Assembly: GCA_963696105.1 (NCBI GenBank)
Contig: CAVOIP010000003.1
Coordinates: 335,949-399,948, forward strand
Direction of reading: 5' to 3'
Length of the DNA stretch: 64,000 nucleotides
DNA from: CAVRTM01 sp963696105
GTDB lineage: Bacteria; Actinomycetota; Actinomycetes; Actinomycetales; Dermatophilaceae
Shown: piece after piece, positions 39,615 to 47,754 of the stretch
Layout: the number at the start of each line of letters is the position of its first letter
Numbering within the stretch: position 1 is the stretch's first letter
Notes under the pieces: model-generated
Told to the model about the DNA's origin: nothing
Databases searched by the model: none
The model's input: only the letters and a program-made list of their open reading frames with translations
Position numbers and translations under genes: made by a program

Positions 39615-41147
39615 TCAGGACCGCAGCCAGCGCCGCAGCCGCCGCCTGGAGCAGGCGTGCCAGGCGGCGTCGAACTGGGCCTCTGCCCGGGCTGCGTGCC
39701 GCTCCTCGGCGGCATGCATGCGGCCATAGAGCAGTGCGTTGCCGGGCCGGCCGGCGCTCTCGGCCGCGAGCTGGCGCAGCAGGGCGCGGGTGACCACGCT
39801 GTCGTTGAGGTCGCCGAGCACCTCCTGGATCGACTCGGCCGCCGCGGCGAACCGGGCGGCCTTGGCCCCGAACGCCGCCTCCACCGCCTCCGCGGCGTAG
39901 CGCAGGCGCTTGGCGGCCTTGCGCACCTCGTGCAGGTGCTCGTCGCGGTCGTGCCCCGGCTCGGCCGCCTGCGCGGCCCGCACCCGGCGGCGCAGCCGCT
40001 TCCACTCCGCGCGGACGCAGGGGCGCAGCACGTCGTCGGCGGAGCCCAGCGCCAGCGGGGTCCACGGCGGCCGCCGCACCAGCTCGTCGAGGGCGTCGAG
40101 CAGCCGGAAGTAGCGGACCGAGCCCAGCGCGGCGGCCGCTGCCGACACCGCGGCCTCGTGGGCCTCCCGCAGCTCGCTGTCCATCGCGCCGCGCACGTCC
40201 GTGGTGGCCACGTCCGACGGCTCCTCCTCGACCATCGAGTCGAGCCGGTCCCACATCACCTGTGTGTCGCGGGCCTGCCCGAGCACGCCGGCGAGCCAGG
40301 TCAGCTCGGCGCGCAGCGGCTCGCTGACGTCGCGGTCCAGCAGCGGGCGGAAGGTCCGCAGCGCGCTGCGCAGCCGCCGGGTCGCGACGCGCATCTTGTG
40401 CACGTCCTCCGCGCCGCCGACGCGCGCCCCGGGGTCGTGGTCGACGACCGCGTCCCGATGGGCCCGCAGGTGGGCCTGGACCACCAGGGCCGCCGCGCCC
40501 CGGCGGGACGGCTCGGGCACCGCGGGCCCGGCCATCTCCTCCAGACGACCGGCCAGCGCGCGCGCCAGCTTGGAGGGCCCGGCGGCCGGTGCCGCCCCGG
40601 CCTTGCGGAGCGCTCCCTCGAGCTCGTGGAACAGGCCCGGGTCGCCCTCGACGAGCTCGACCTCCCACTCGCGCCACGCATCGAGGGTCGCGGCGTCGTC
40701 CTCGCCGACGCTGTGCGCGGTCACCGTGTCGTCGGCCAGCTCGGCCAGCACGGCGCCGTCGCCGTTGCGCAACCGGTGCACCACCCGGCGGGTGCGCAGC
40801 GTGGCCACCGGCTCGACGGGGTGGTCCCGGACCAGGGCGCGTACCTCGTCCAGCAGCACCTCGGGCACCGGCCCCTCCGCCTCGCCGAGCGGCTCGTGCC
40901 GTTCGGAGCGTGCCGTCCCCTGGGGGCGCTTGAGGTGCCAGCCGCTGTCCTCGCCGCCGACCCGACGCCGCAGCGTCGTCCGGCTGCGGGCCAGCGCCAG
41001 GTCGGCGGTGTCGTGGTAGACCGCCTCGAGCTCGAGCAGAACCGGCTTGTCCACGGTGGCCACGGGCCCCACGCCCGCCAGCGAGGGCACGGCGGCGTCC
41101 TGCGGCACGTCGTACTTGCGTTCGACCTCGAGCTGCGTGCTGCCCAT
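39615..41147 (-). CDS. CYTH-CHAD protein (triphosphate tunnel metalloenzyme with CHAD domain)
   Basis: 510 residues from ATG 41147 (GGGAGGG five bases upstream). CYTH part: LEVERKYDVP contains the ExExK signature, and the tunnel strands continue to about residue 200. CHAD part (about 225-505) is rich in conserved His and Arg: VHKMRVATRRLRSALRTF and LHEVRKAAKRLRYAAEAV. CYTH enzymes hydrolyse triphosphates, and CHAD binds polyphosphate granules, so the protein probably acts on or near polyphosphate. It starts divergently from the sulfite-oxidase-like gene. Confidence 0.92.
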   Translation of the reverse strand: MGSTQLEVERKYDVPQDAAVPSLAGVGPVATVDKPVLLELEAVYHDTADLALARSRTTLRRRVGGEDSGWHLKRPQGTARSERHEPLGEAEGPVPEVLLDEVRALVRDHPVEPVATLRTRRVVHRLRNGDGAVLAELADDTVTAHSVGEDDAATLDAWREWEVELVEGDPGLFHELEGALRKAGAAPAAGPSKLARALAGRLEEMAGPAVPEPSRRGAAALVVQAHLRAHRDAVVDHDPGARVGGAEDVHKMRVATRRLRSALRTFRPLLDRDVSEPLRAELTWLAGVLGQARDTQVMWDRLDSMVEEEPSDVATTDVRGAMDSELREAHEAAVSAAAAALGSVRYFRLLDALDELVRRPPWTPLALGSADDVLRPCVRAEWKRLRRRVRAAQAAEPGHDRDEHLHEVRKAAKRLRYAAEAVEAAFGAKAARFAAAAESIQEVLGDLNDSVVTRALLRQLAAESAGRPGNALLYGRMHAAEERHAARAEAQFDAAWHACSRRRLRRWLRS

Positions 41148-41253
41148 CGACCCTCCCGACCCCTCGGCGCCGGGCGGTTCCCGGACCGGTCCGGCGACCC
41201 CAGCGACGCCGGACGTGGCCGTTACGCTGGGCGACATCCGCCCTGGAGGTGCC

Positions 41254-41864
41254 ATGGCCACGCCGTTCCGCCGTCCCGACCGCCACGAGGACCGGCGCGA
41301 TCCCGGTTGCCTCCCGGCCAGTATGACGCGGGAGCCACCTTTCCGGTGCTGACTGCCGAGGTCACCCCCCGCCTCGACACTGCGACCGGTGGACGTTCCG
41401 GGTGGACGGGCTGGTGCAGCAGCGCGCAGGAGTGGACCTGGGACGGCATCCGGGCGCTGCCCGGCGGCACGCTACGACGGCGACATCCACTGCGTCACCA
41501 CCTGGTCCAAGCTCGGCACGTCGTTCTCCGGAGTGTCGGTCGACGACCTGCTCGCGGCCGCCGCGCCGACCCGGGAGCGACGCACGTGGTCGCCTGGAGC
41601 CACACCGGCTACACGACGAACCTGCCGCTGGAGGACGTCACCGGCGGGCAGGCCTGGGTGGTCTGGGAGCACGAGGGGGCGCCGCTGCCGGTCGAGCACG
41701 GCGGCCCGGCACGACTGATCGTCCCCCACCTGTACTTCTGGAAGTCGGCCAAGTGGGTCGGTGGCCTGCGGGTGCTCGACCACGACGAGCCGGGGTTCTG
41801 GGAGACGCGCGGCTACCACGACCGCGGCGACCCCTGGCTCGAGCAGCGGTACGCCGGTGACTGA
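41254..41864 (+). pseudogene. Sulfite-oxidase-like molybdenum enzyme gene, several frameshifts
   Basis: ATG 41254 with GGAGG five bases upstream. Repaired, the protein of about 203 residues reads RDP-RLPPGQYDAGATFPV, TFRVDGLVQQR, EWTWDGIRALPGGT, YDGDIHCVTTWSKLGTSF, THVVAWSHTGYTTNL, PHLYFWKSAKWVGGLR: a small molybdopterin-dependent oxidoreductase of the sulfite-oxidase fold, Cys in IHCVTTW being the likely Mo ligand. Single-base shifts lie near 41303, 41388, 41425, 41472 and 41568. The shifts compensate each other in part, and no in-frame stop or missense damage is seen between them. Its stop overlaps the start of the flavin reductase. Confidence 0.8.
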
Positions 41865-42659
41865 TCCCTCCGTGCCCCCGCTGGCTCCGCTGCCCTCGCT
41901 GCCCTCGCTTCCTCCCCTGCCGACGATCGGGCCGTGTCGCGCCGGCCGCCGCCGGGCGGCGCGCGGCGCGAGTGGCAGACGGCGACGGTGCTGCAGATCC
42001 GCCGCGAGACCTCCCGGATGAACACCCTCCGCCTCGGGCTGCCGGCCGGCAGTCCCCCGCACGTCCCCGGTCAGCACGTCGCCGTCCGGCTCACCGCGCC
42101 CGACGGCTACACCGCGTCCCGGTCGTACAGCATCGCCTCGGCGCCCACGGACGGCGCGCGAGCTGGAGCTGATGGTGGAGCGGCTCGAGGACGGCGAGGT
42201 GTCCGGCTACCTGCACGACGCGGTGGAGGTCGGCGACCCGCTGGAGGTGCGCGGTCCGTTCGGCGGCTGGTTCGTGTGGAACGGTTCGCGCGCCGGCCCT
42301 GCTCGTCGGCGGCGGCTCGGGCGTCGTCCCGCTGATGTCGATGCTGCGCCACCACCGCCGGGCCGGGCTGTCCGTGCCGCTGCGGCTGGTGGTGTCGGTC
42401 CGCCCCCGCAGGACCTTCCCTTCGCCGGCGAGTACGCCGGGGAGACCACGCTCCTCTTCACCCGGCGCACGCCGCCGCGCTGGCCACGACCACCGGGGCG
42501 TCTCGTCGCCGCGGACCTGCAGCCGCTGCTCGGTGCCCCGACGCAACGGCCTACGTCTGCGGCTCGGCCGCGTTCGCCGAGCACGCCTCGCAGCTGCTGG
42601 TCGAGCTGGGGGTGCCCGCGCCCTCGGTGCGGGTCGAGCGCTACGGTCCCACCGCGTGA
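41857..42659 (+). pseudogene. FAD-binding oxidoreductase gene, several frameshifts
   Basis: GTG 41857 lies inside the stop region of the sulfite-oxidase-like gene. Recognisable parts, in different frames: REWQTATVLQIRRETSRM, GQHVAVRLTAPDGYTASRS, YSIASAPTDG, VSGYLHDAVEVGDPLEVRGP, LLVGGGSGVVPLMSMLRHH, FAGEYAGETTLLFTRR and TAYVCGSAAFAEHA. RSYS is the flavin-binding signature, GGGSGVVPL the NAD-binding one. Shifts lie near 41957, 42155, 42293, 42402 and 42541. The pair with the molybdenum enzyme suggests it feeds electrons to, or takes them from, that enzyme. A four-base overlap couples it to the YchJ-like gene. Confidence 0.78.
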
Positions 42660-43081
42660 GCCGCCCCCGCGCCCGACGCCAGGCCGCCGCCCCGCGTGCC
42701 CGCAGCTGCCCCTGCGGCCTTCCCCGCCCGTATGACGAGTGCTGCGCCCCGCTGCATCGCGGCGAGCGGACCGCCGCGACGGCCGAGCAGCTGATGCGCT
42801 CGCGCTACAGCGCGTTCGCGGTCGGTGACGACGCCTACCTGTCCCGCAGCTGGCACTCCAGCACCCGGCCGCCGGTGCTGCACACCGACCGCAGCCAGCA
42901 GTGGACCGGGCTGGAGATCCTCGGCAGGTCCGGCGGCGGCCTGCTCGACAGCGAGGGCACCGTCGAGTTCCGCGCCTCCTGGACGGCCTCGGGGCGCGCC
43001 GGGTCGCTGCGCGAGGACAGCCGGTTCGTGCGCGAGGGCGGTCGCTGGGTCTACCTCACCGGCACGACGTCGCCGGGCTGA
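42656..43081 (+). CDS. YchJ (UPF0225) family protein with SEC-C-like motif
   Basis: 141 residues from GTG 42656, overlapping the previous stop as GTGA. CPCGLPRPYDECCAPLH at residues 18-34 is the SEC-C zinc motif (CxC...CC) and LMRSRYSAFAVGDDAYL the YchJ signature, followed by GLEILGRSGGGLLDSEGTVEF (given in part) and SRFVREGGRWVYLTG. YchJ proteins have no settled function; the zinc motif is shared with SecA. Intact, unlike its two upstream partners. Confidence 0.92.
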   Translation: MSRPRARRQAAAPRARSCPCGLPRPYDECCAPLHRGERTAATAEQLMRSRYSAFAVGDDAYLSRSWHSSTRPPVLHTDRSQQWTGLEILGRSGGGLLDSEGTVEFRASWTASGRAGSLREDSRFVREGGRWVYLTGTTSPG

Positions 43082-43144
43082 GCACGGGGCCGGTCGCGAC
43101 CTCGACAGCTGCGCCGGGACGCCACCCGGACCGCCGTCGCCGGG

Positions 43145-43706
43145 TCATCCCGGTGGCGCTGCGTCCCAGACGACCAGCCCGTCGTCGCGCAGCCGCGCTC
43201 CGGCCGCGGGTCGGTGCGCGACCGGCTGGGCTGCCGGCATCAGGTGCCGGACGGGCAGCCCCCGCGCGAGGGTCGCGACGTCGGCGACCAGCCGCCGGTG
43301 GCAGCGCCACCAGCACCGTCTCGCTGCACAGGACGGCGACCGCGGCGCCGGCGGCCTCGTCCACGAGCTGGTCCATCGCCGAACGGAACTCCCTGCTGCG
43401 GGTGTGTGCGGCGTACGCGGCGAAGGCAGGGACGGTCCACCACGTGTCGACGACCGGCTCCCCGGCCGGCAACCGCCTGCGCCCGCCGAGCCGCTCCTCC
43501 CAGCGGTAGCCGATGCCCAGCCCGGGGAGCCACCCGGCGAGGGCGTCCCGGCTGAGGTCGGGATGGCGACGGCTGCCGGGGAACCGCCGCACGTCCACCA
43601 GCTGGTCGATCCCGTGCGCCTGCAGCAGGGCACCGAGCTCCGGGCGCCCCAGGGTGCCGTGCCCGACGGTGCTCAGCGTGCCCAGCGTCCTGAGCGTGCC
43701 CGGCAT
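43145..43706 (-). pseudogene. DUF488 family protein gene, one frameshift
   Basis: ATG 43706 (GGAAGG upstream). TLSTVGHGTLGRPELGALL and LVDVRRFPGSRRHPDL are the DUF488 opening; TWWTVPAFAAYAAHTRS and VLCSETV follow. At 43311-43316 one extra base sits before the expected WWRCHRRLVADVA, which continues in another frame to the natural end (LRDDGLVVWDAAPPG). About 186 residues when repaired. DUF488 proteins are small, with Cys/His/Arg clusters, and lack a proven reaction. Confidence 0.82.
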
Positions 43707-43776
43707 GGCCGCCTTCCCCGTCACCGTGCCAGTGTTCCAGGCCGGTGCCCCGGTGCGCGGTCCCGGGTCCCGGCCC

Positions 43777-45257
43777 TCAGAGAGCAGGTGCGGGCAGCGC
43801 GGGCGCCGGGGAGGCGGCCGCCAGCCGGTGCCAGTCCAGCCGGCGGGTGCGCCACGTGAAGATCGCCACCTTGGCGCACTCCTCGACGACACGGGCGATG
43901 AACACGCCCGCCGCCCCCAGCGGCGAGTGCAGGCCCAGCAGCACCGCGATCGGCAGACCCACCAGGAAGGCGCCGGCGACATCGCCCAGGATGACGCCGC
44001 GGACGTCGTTCCCGCTGGGCAGCACCCCGGCACCGAGCACCATGTTGCGCACCTTGACGACCTGGAACGCGGCGTTGATGAGGATGCCGAGGGCGGCGGT
44101 GCGCTGGACGTCCGCCCCGGCGTTGCCGTAGAGCCGGCCCAGGACGAGCGCGCTGAGCGCGAAGAGCAGGCCGAACAGCACGCCGGTGTGCAGGCCGACC
44201 CGCTTGACCCGACGCACCCACGCCATCGCCTCGCGGGCGTCGCCACGGCCGACCGACCGGCCGACGAGCGCGGTGGTGGCGCTCATCAGCCCGATGCTGC
44301 CCACGATGAAGACACCCTCGAGCGTGGCGGCGATCTGCGCGGCAGCGAGGGCGTCGTCGCCGAGGCGCTGGAAGACCACGTTGTAGAGGAAGGTGCCGGT
44401 GGTCCAGAACAGCTCGGTGATGCCGAGGGGGACGGCCAGCACGAACAGCGGGACCAGCACGGCGCGCCAGTCCGCGACGGTGCGGGGCAGCTCCAGCTGA
44501 CCAGCCGGTGCTGCAGGAGGACCTGGGCCAGCAGGATGGCGGCCTTGAGCACCGCCGTGACCAGGGTCGAGCAGCCGGCGCCGGCCACGCCCAGCTGCGG
44601 GAAGGGCCCGACGCCGAACACCAGGCAGTAGCCCAGCGAGGTGTTGAGCAGGACCGTCACCAGGGTCGCCACCATCGGGCTGCGCGCGTGGCCGGTCGAG
44701 CGCATCACACCGCTGAGGACGGCGGCGACGACGGTCGGCACCAGGGACAGGGTCATCAGGTGCAGGTAGCCGCTGCCCGCGGCCGCGACGGTGGGTGAAG
44801 CACCGGTCAGCCGCAGCAGCGCGGTCGAGCCCAGGAACGCCGGCGCCGAGGTCACCGCCGCCAGCAGGGCGGCGACCAGCACCGCGGCCGTGACCGTGGT
44901 GTTCATCTCGTGTCGCCGCCCCGAGCCGTGGGCCCGCGCGACCAGGATGCTGACCGAGGCCCCGAGGGCCCCGAGCGTGAGGACGAGGATGAACACCAGG
45001 CTGTTGGCGAACCCGACCGCCGCGATGGCGGTCGCGCCCAGCGCCCCGACCACCACCTGGTTGACGAAGTTGAGCACCAGCATGAGCACGAACTCGAGGC
45101 TGACCGGCACGGCAATGCGGGCGATCTCGCGACGGGGTGAGGGCGGCCCCACGGCGGGGTGCCGCGCTGGCCCGGTCCTGGCAGCGGGGAGCAGGAGCCG
45201 CCGGCGGAGCGCGGAGCCGGCCTTCCTCCTCGAGGCGGAGGCGAGCGGGGACGGCAT
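43777..45257 (-). pseudogene. MATE family efflux transporter gene, one frameshift
   Basis: ATG 45257 (AGGA upstream). The first half has EIARIAVPVSLEFVLMLVLN, VVVGALGATAIAAVGFANS and ILVARAHGSG; a base is missing near 44500 (HRLV, expected QLELPRT) and the second half continues in another frame with RAVLVPLFVLAVPLGITELF and GVFIVGSIGLMSATTALVGR. Repaired, it has about 493 residues and 12 helices, the normal size for MATE drug/sodium antiporters. It is divergent from the glycosyltransferase across a spacer with a perfect palindrome. Confidence 0.85.
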
Positions 45258-45562
45258 GAGCGGGTCCTTCACGGTCTGGAGGCGGCGAGGCTGGGGTCGC
45301 CGGTCGCTCCCCCGTGCCGTGGGGCGGCACCCGCGGCGCCGCCAGCCTAGTGGTTGCGCCAGGCGACCACCCGTGCGGTGTCCGGCAGGCGGACGAGTGA
45401 CGTACGACGCGTCGTACGGCGTGCCGGGGTGGGTTGGGACGACGCATGCAGGTGCATGTGGCACGGTGGGGCGGTGAGACGACTCGACCGACCGGGCGCG
45501 CTGCCGTGCGCCGACCCGGTCCTGCCCGCCGTGCCGACCGCCAGCCCCGGCAGGTGCGCTGC
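45258..45562. other. Divergent spacer between MATE and glycosyltransferase genes
   Basis: About 305 bp with no convincing gene. It contains the 18-bp palindrome at 45401-45418 and an imperfect GCATGC-AGGT-GCATGT repeat at 45447-45462. The region should hold both promoters. Confidence 0.55.
45401..45418. promoter_or_regulatory. Perfect 18-bp palindrome, operator candidate
   Basis: CGTACGACG-CGTCGTACG, arms of nine bases with no spacer, 144 bp before the MATE start and 145 bp before the glycosyltransferase start. Its equal distance from both genes and perfect symmetry fit a TetR/MarR-type operator. Confidence 0.5.
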
Positions 45563-46684
45563 GTGAGGATCGCCCACGTCACCGACTTCTACCTGCCCCG
45601 GCTCGGCGGCATCGAGCTGCACGTGAGCGATCTGTCCGCCCGCCAGCGGGCGGCCGGGCACGACGTCGAGGTGCTGACCAGCAGCCCGGGACCGGCAGAC
45701 CGGTCCGTCCACCGGCTCACCGCCGGGTTCCGTCACCCGCACGTGCTGCATCCCGGCGGCGTGCGCGCCGGGATCCGCGCCGTCCGCGAGGGCGACTACG
45801 ACGTCGTCCACGCGCACGTCGGCGTCGGCTCTCCGCTCGGGTTCTTCGTGGCGCGTGCCGCGGCCCGGGCCGGCATCCCGTGCGTCCTCACCGTGCACTC
45901 GCTGTGGGTCGGCGTGCGTCCGCTGATGACGGTGCTCGACCTGTTCGGGCGCTGGGGCCGGCTGCCGATCGTCTGGACCGCGGTCAGTGAGGCGGCGGCG
46001 CGGCCGGTCCGTGCGATCCTCCCCCGCGACCGTGAGGTCCACATCATCCCCAACGGCATCGACCAGCGCCGGTGGTCCGCCCCGGCCGCCCCCGCAGCCC
46101 ACGGCCAGCTGGTCGTCGCGGCCGTGATGCGGCTCAGCCTGCGCAAGCGCCCGTTCGCCCTGCTGAAGATGGTCCGGCAGGCGCAGGAGCAGCTGGGCCC
46201 CGGCACCACGGTGCATCTGCTCGTGGCCGGTGACGGGCCGCTGATGGGACGCATGCGGTCCTTCCTGCGCCGGCACGCGATGACCGGGTCGGTCACCCTC
46301 GCCGGCCGGCTGGACCGCGACGGCGTGCGCGAGATGCTCGGGCGCGCCCACGTGTTCATCGCCCCCGCCGACCTCGAGTCCTTCGGCATCGCCGCCCTCG
46401 AGGCCCGGTGCGCCGGGCTGCCGGTCGTGGCCAAGTCCTCCGGGGGCGTGCGCGAGTTCGTGCGCGACGAGGTCGAGGGGCTGCTCTGCGACACCGACGA
46501 GGACATGGTGCAGGCGCTCGTGCGGCTCGCGTCCGACGAGACGCTGCGCCGGCGGATCGCCGACCACAACCGCACCGAGGCCTGTGCGGTGGACTGGAGC
46601 CGTGTGCTCGAGAGCACCGACGCGGCGTACGAGCGGGCGCTGCACGGGTCCTTGACGCGGAGCCGCCTGGCCGAGGCGTCATGA
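45563..46684 (+). CDS. Glycosyltransferase family 4
   Basis: 373 residues from GTG 45563; VRIAHVTDFYLPRLGGIELH is the GT4 N-terminus with GG-IE nucleotide/acceptor loop. The donor half has VVAAVMRLSLRKRPFALLK, LLVAGDGPLM and ADLESFGIAALEA, the last being the EX7E motif of retaining GT-B enzymes; HIIPNGID links the two domains. It probably adds a sugar to a lipid or cell-wall acceptor in the cytosol. Its stop overlaps the next gene's ATG by four bases. Confidence 0.9.
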   Translation: MRIAHVTDFYLPRLGGIELHVSDLSARQRAAGHDVEVLTSSPGPADRSVHRLTAGFRHPHVLHPGGVRAGIRAVREGDYDVVHAHVGVGSPLGFFVARAAARAGIPCVLTVHSLWVGVRPLMTVLDLFGRWGRLPIVWTAVSEAAARPVRAILPRDREVHIIPNGIDQRRWSAPAAPAAHGQLVVAAVMRLSLRKRPFALLKMVRQAQEQLGPGTTVHLLVAGDGPLMGRMRSFLRRHAMTGSVTLAGRLDRDGVREMLGRAHVFIAPADLESFGIAALEARCAGLPVVAKSSGGVREFVRDEVEGLLCDTDEDMVQALVRLASDETLRRRIADHNRTEACAVDWSRVLESTDAAYERALHGSLTRSRLAEAS

Positions 46685-47607
46685 GCATCCTGGCCGTCGT
46701 CGGGGCGAGCGTCGGGGCCACCGCCTTCTTCGCCCTCTCGACAGCCCTGAAGCACCGCAGCGCCCGCGCGGCGCCGGACGCCTCCGGGCTGGAGCCACGC
46801 CGGGTCGCGCGGTTCATCCACGCCACCGCTCGGCACCCGTTCTACCTCGGTGGCCTGGTCGCGGACGTGGTCGGGGTCTCGCTGCAGGTCTACGCCCTGC
46901 ACATCGGCGCGCTCTCGGTCGTGCAGCCCCTGCTCACCACCGCGCTGCTGTTCTCGCTGGTCCTCGCCCACCGGGTCGCGGGCACACGCATCAGCCGGCG
47001 TGAGCTGGCCTGGGCCGCGGTGCTGGTCGTGGCCCTGGTCGGGTTCATGGCAGCCTCCGGCACGGTGCGGGCGTCGGCGCCGGCGCTGGTGCAGGCGGCC
47101 GACCGGGTGCCGGCCGTGCTCGCCGGCATCCTCGCCGTCGTCCTCGCCGCCACGTGTGTGCTGACCAGCCGGCGGTTGCCCTCCGGCGGCGCGGCCGCCC
47201 TCATGGGGGTCGCCGTCGGCACCGCCTACGCCTGCACCGCGGCGCTGATCAAGAGCTGCACCAACATCGTGGCCGCCGGGCCGATGGCCCTGCTCACCAG
47301 CTGGCAGCCCTACCTGCTCGTCGTGGCCGGTGGCATCGGGCTGCTGCTGGCCCAGCTGGCCTTCCAGTCCGGACCGTTGACCGCCAGCCTGCCGGCCATC
47401 GCCACCGTCGACCCGCTGCTGAGCGTGGCGCTCGGGGTCTGGGTCTACGACGAGCGGCTCAACCGGGGGCCGTGGGCGGTGGGCGCCGAGGTCGGGTTCC
47501 TCGCCCTGATGTCCCTGGCCGCCGTCATGCTCAGCCGGGTGCAGGCGGTCACCGAGGACCACGGCCACCGGCCCGCCCTGCAGCACTCCGCCGCGCCGGC
47601 GACCTGA
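46681..47607 (+). CDS. DMT superfamily transporter
   Basis: 308 residues, start ATG overlapping the glycosyltransferase stop (ATGA). About nine to ten helices in two halves; FALSTALKHRSARAAPD, SLQVYALHIGALSVVQPLLT and SLPAIATVDPLLSVALGVWVY match the EamA-like or NIPA-like branch found in actinobacteria. The coupling with a glycosyltransferase suggests export or flipping of a glycosylated lipid or precursor. That is inference; the branch also includes metal transporters. Confidence 0.88.
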   Translation: MSILAVVGASVGATAFFALSTALKHRSARAAPDASGLEPRRVARFIHATARHPFYLGGLVADVVGVSLQVYALHIGALSVVQPLLTTALLFSLVLAHRVAGTRISRRELAWAAVLVVALVGFMAASGTVRASAPALVQAADRVPAVLAGILAVVLAATCVLTSRRLPSGGAAALMGVAVGTAYACTAALIKSCTNIVAAGPMALLTSWQPYLLVVAGGIGLLLAQLAFQSGPLTASLPAIATVDPLLSVALGVWVYDERLNRGPWAVGAEVGFLALMSLAAVMLSRVQAVTEDHGHRPALQHSAAPAT

Positions 47608-47658
47608 CGCGAGCGCTGGAGCGCATGGGCTCCGGCCTGCGGGGGTAGCCGGGTAGCC

Positions 47659-47754
47659 ATGTTCTTCCTGTTCTCCAGCCGGATGGGCTGCCTCGGCTCA
47701 CTGCTCGTGTCCGCCGCCGTCACCGCCCTCCTCTGGCTGCTGTTGTCCCGCTGA
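47659..47754 (+). CDS. 31-residue single-pass membrane microprotein
   Basis: MFFLFSSRMGCLGSLLVSAA begins the protein, then a hydrophobic run TALLWLLL and SR. It is one membrane helix with a single Cys. I recall very similar openings (MFFLFSNRMGCLGS) as recurrent actinobacterial microproteins. It overlaps the 3' end of the pta gene on the other strand by about 57 bp. There is no ribosome site nearby, only GTAGCC, so expression is uncertain. Confidence 0.55.
   Translation: MFFLFSSRMGCLGSLLVSAAVTALLWLLLSR

Noticed and set aside
44500..44520. Programmed frameshift in the MATE gene
   Set aside because: No slippery heptamer or downstream pseudoknot; a missing base explains it.
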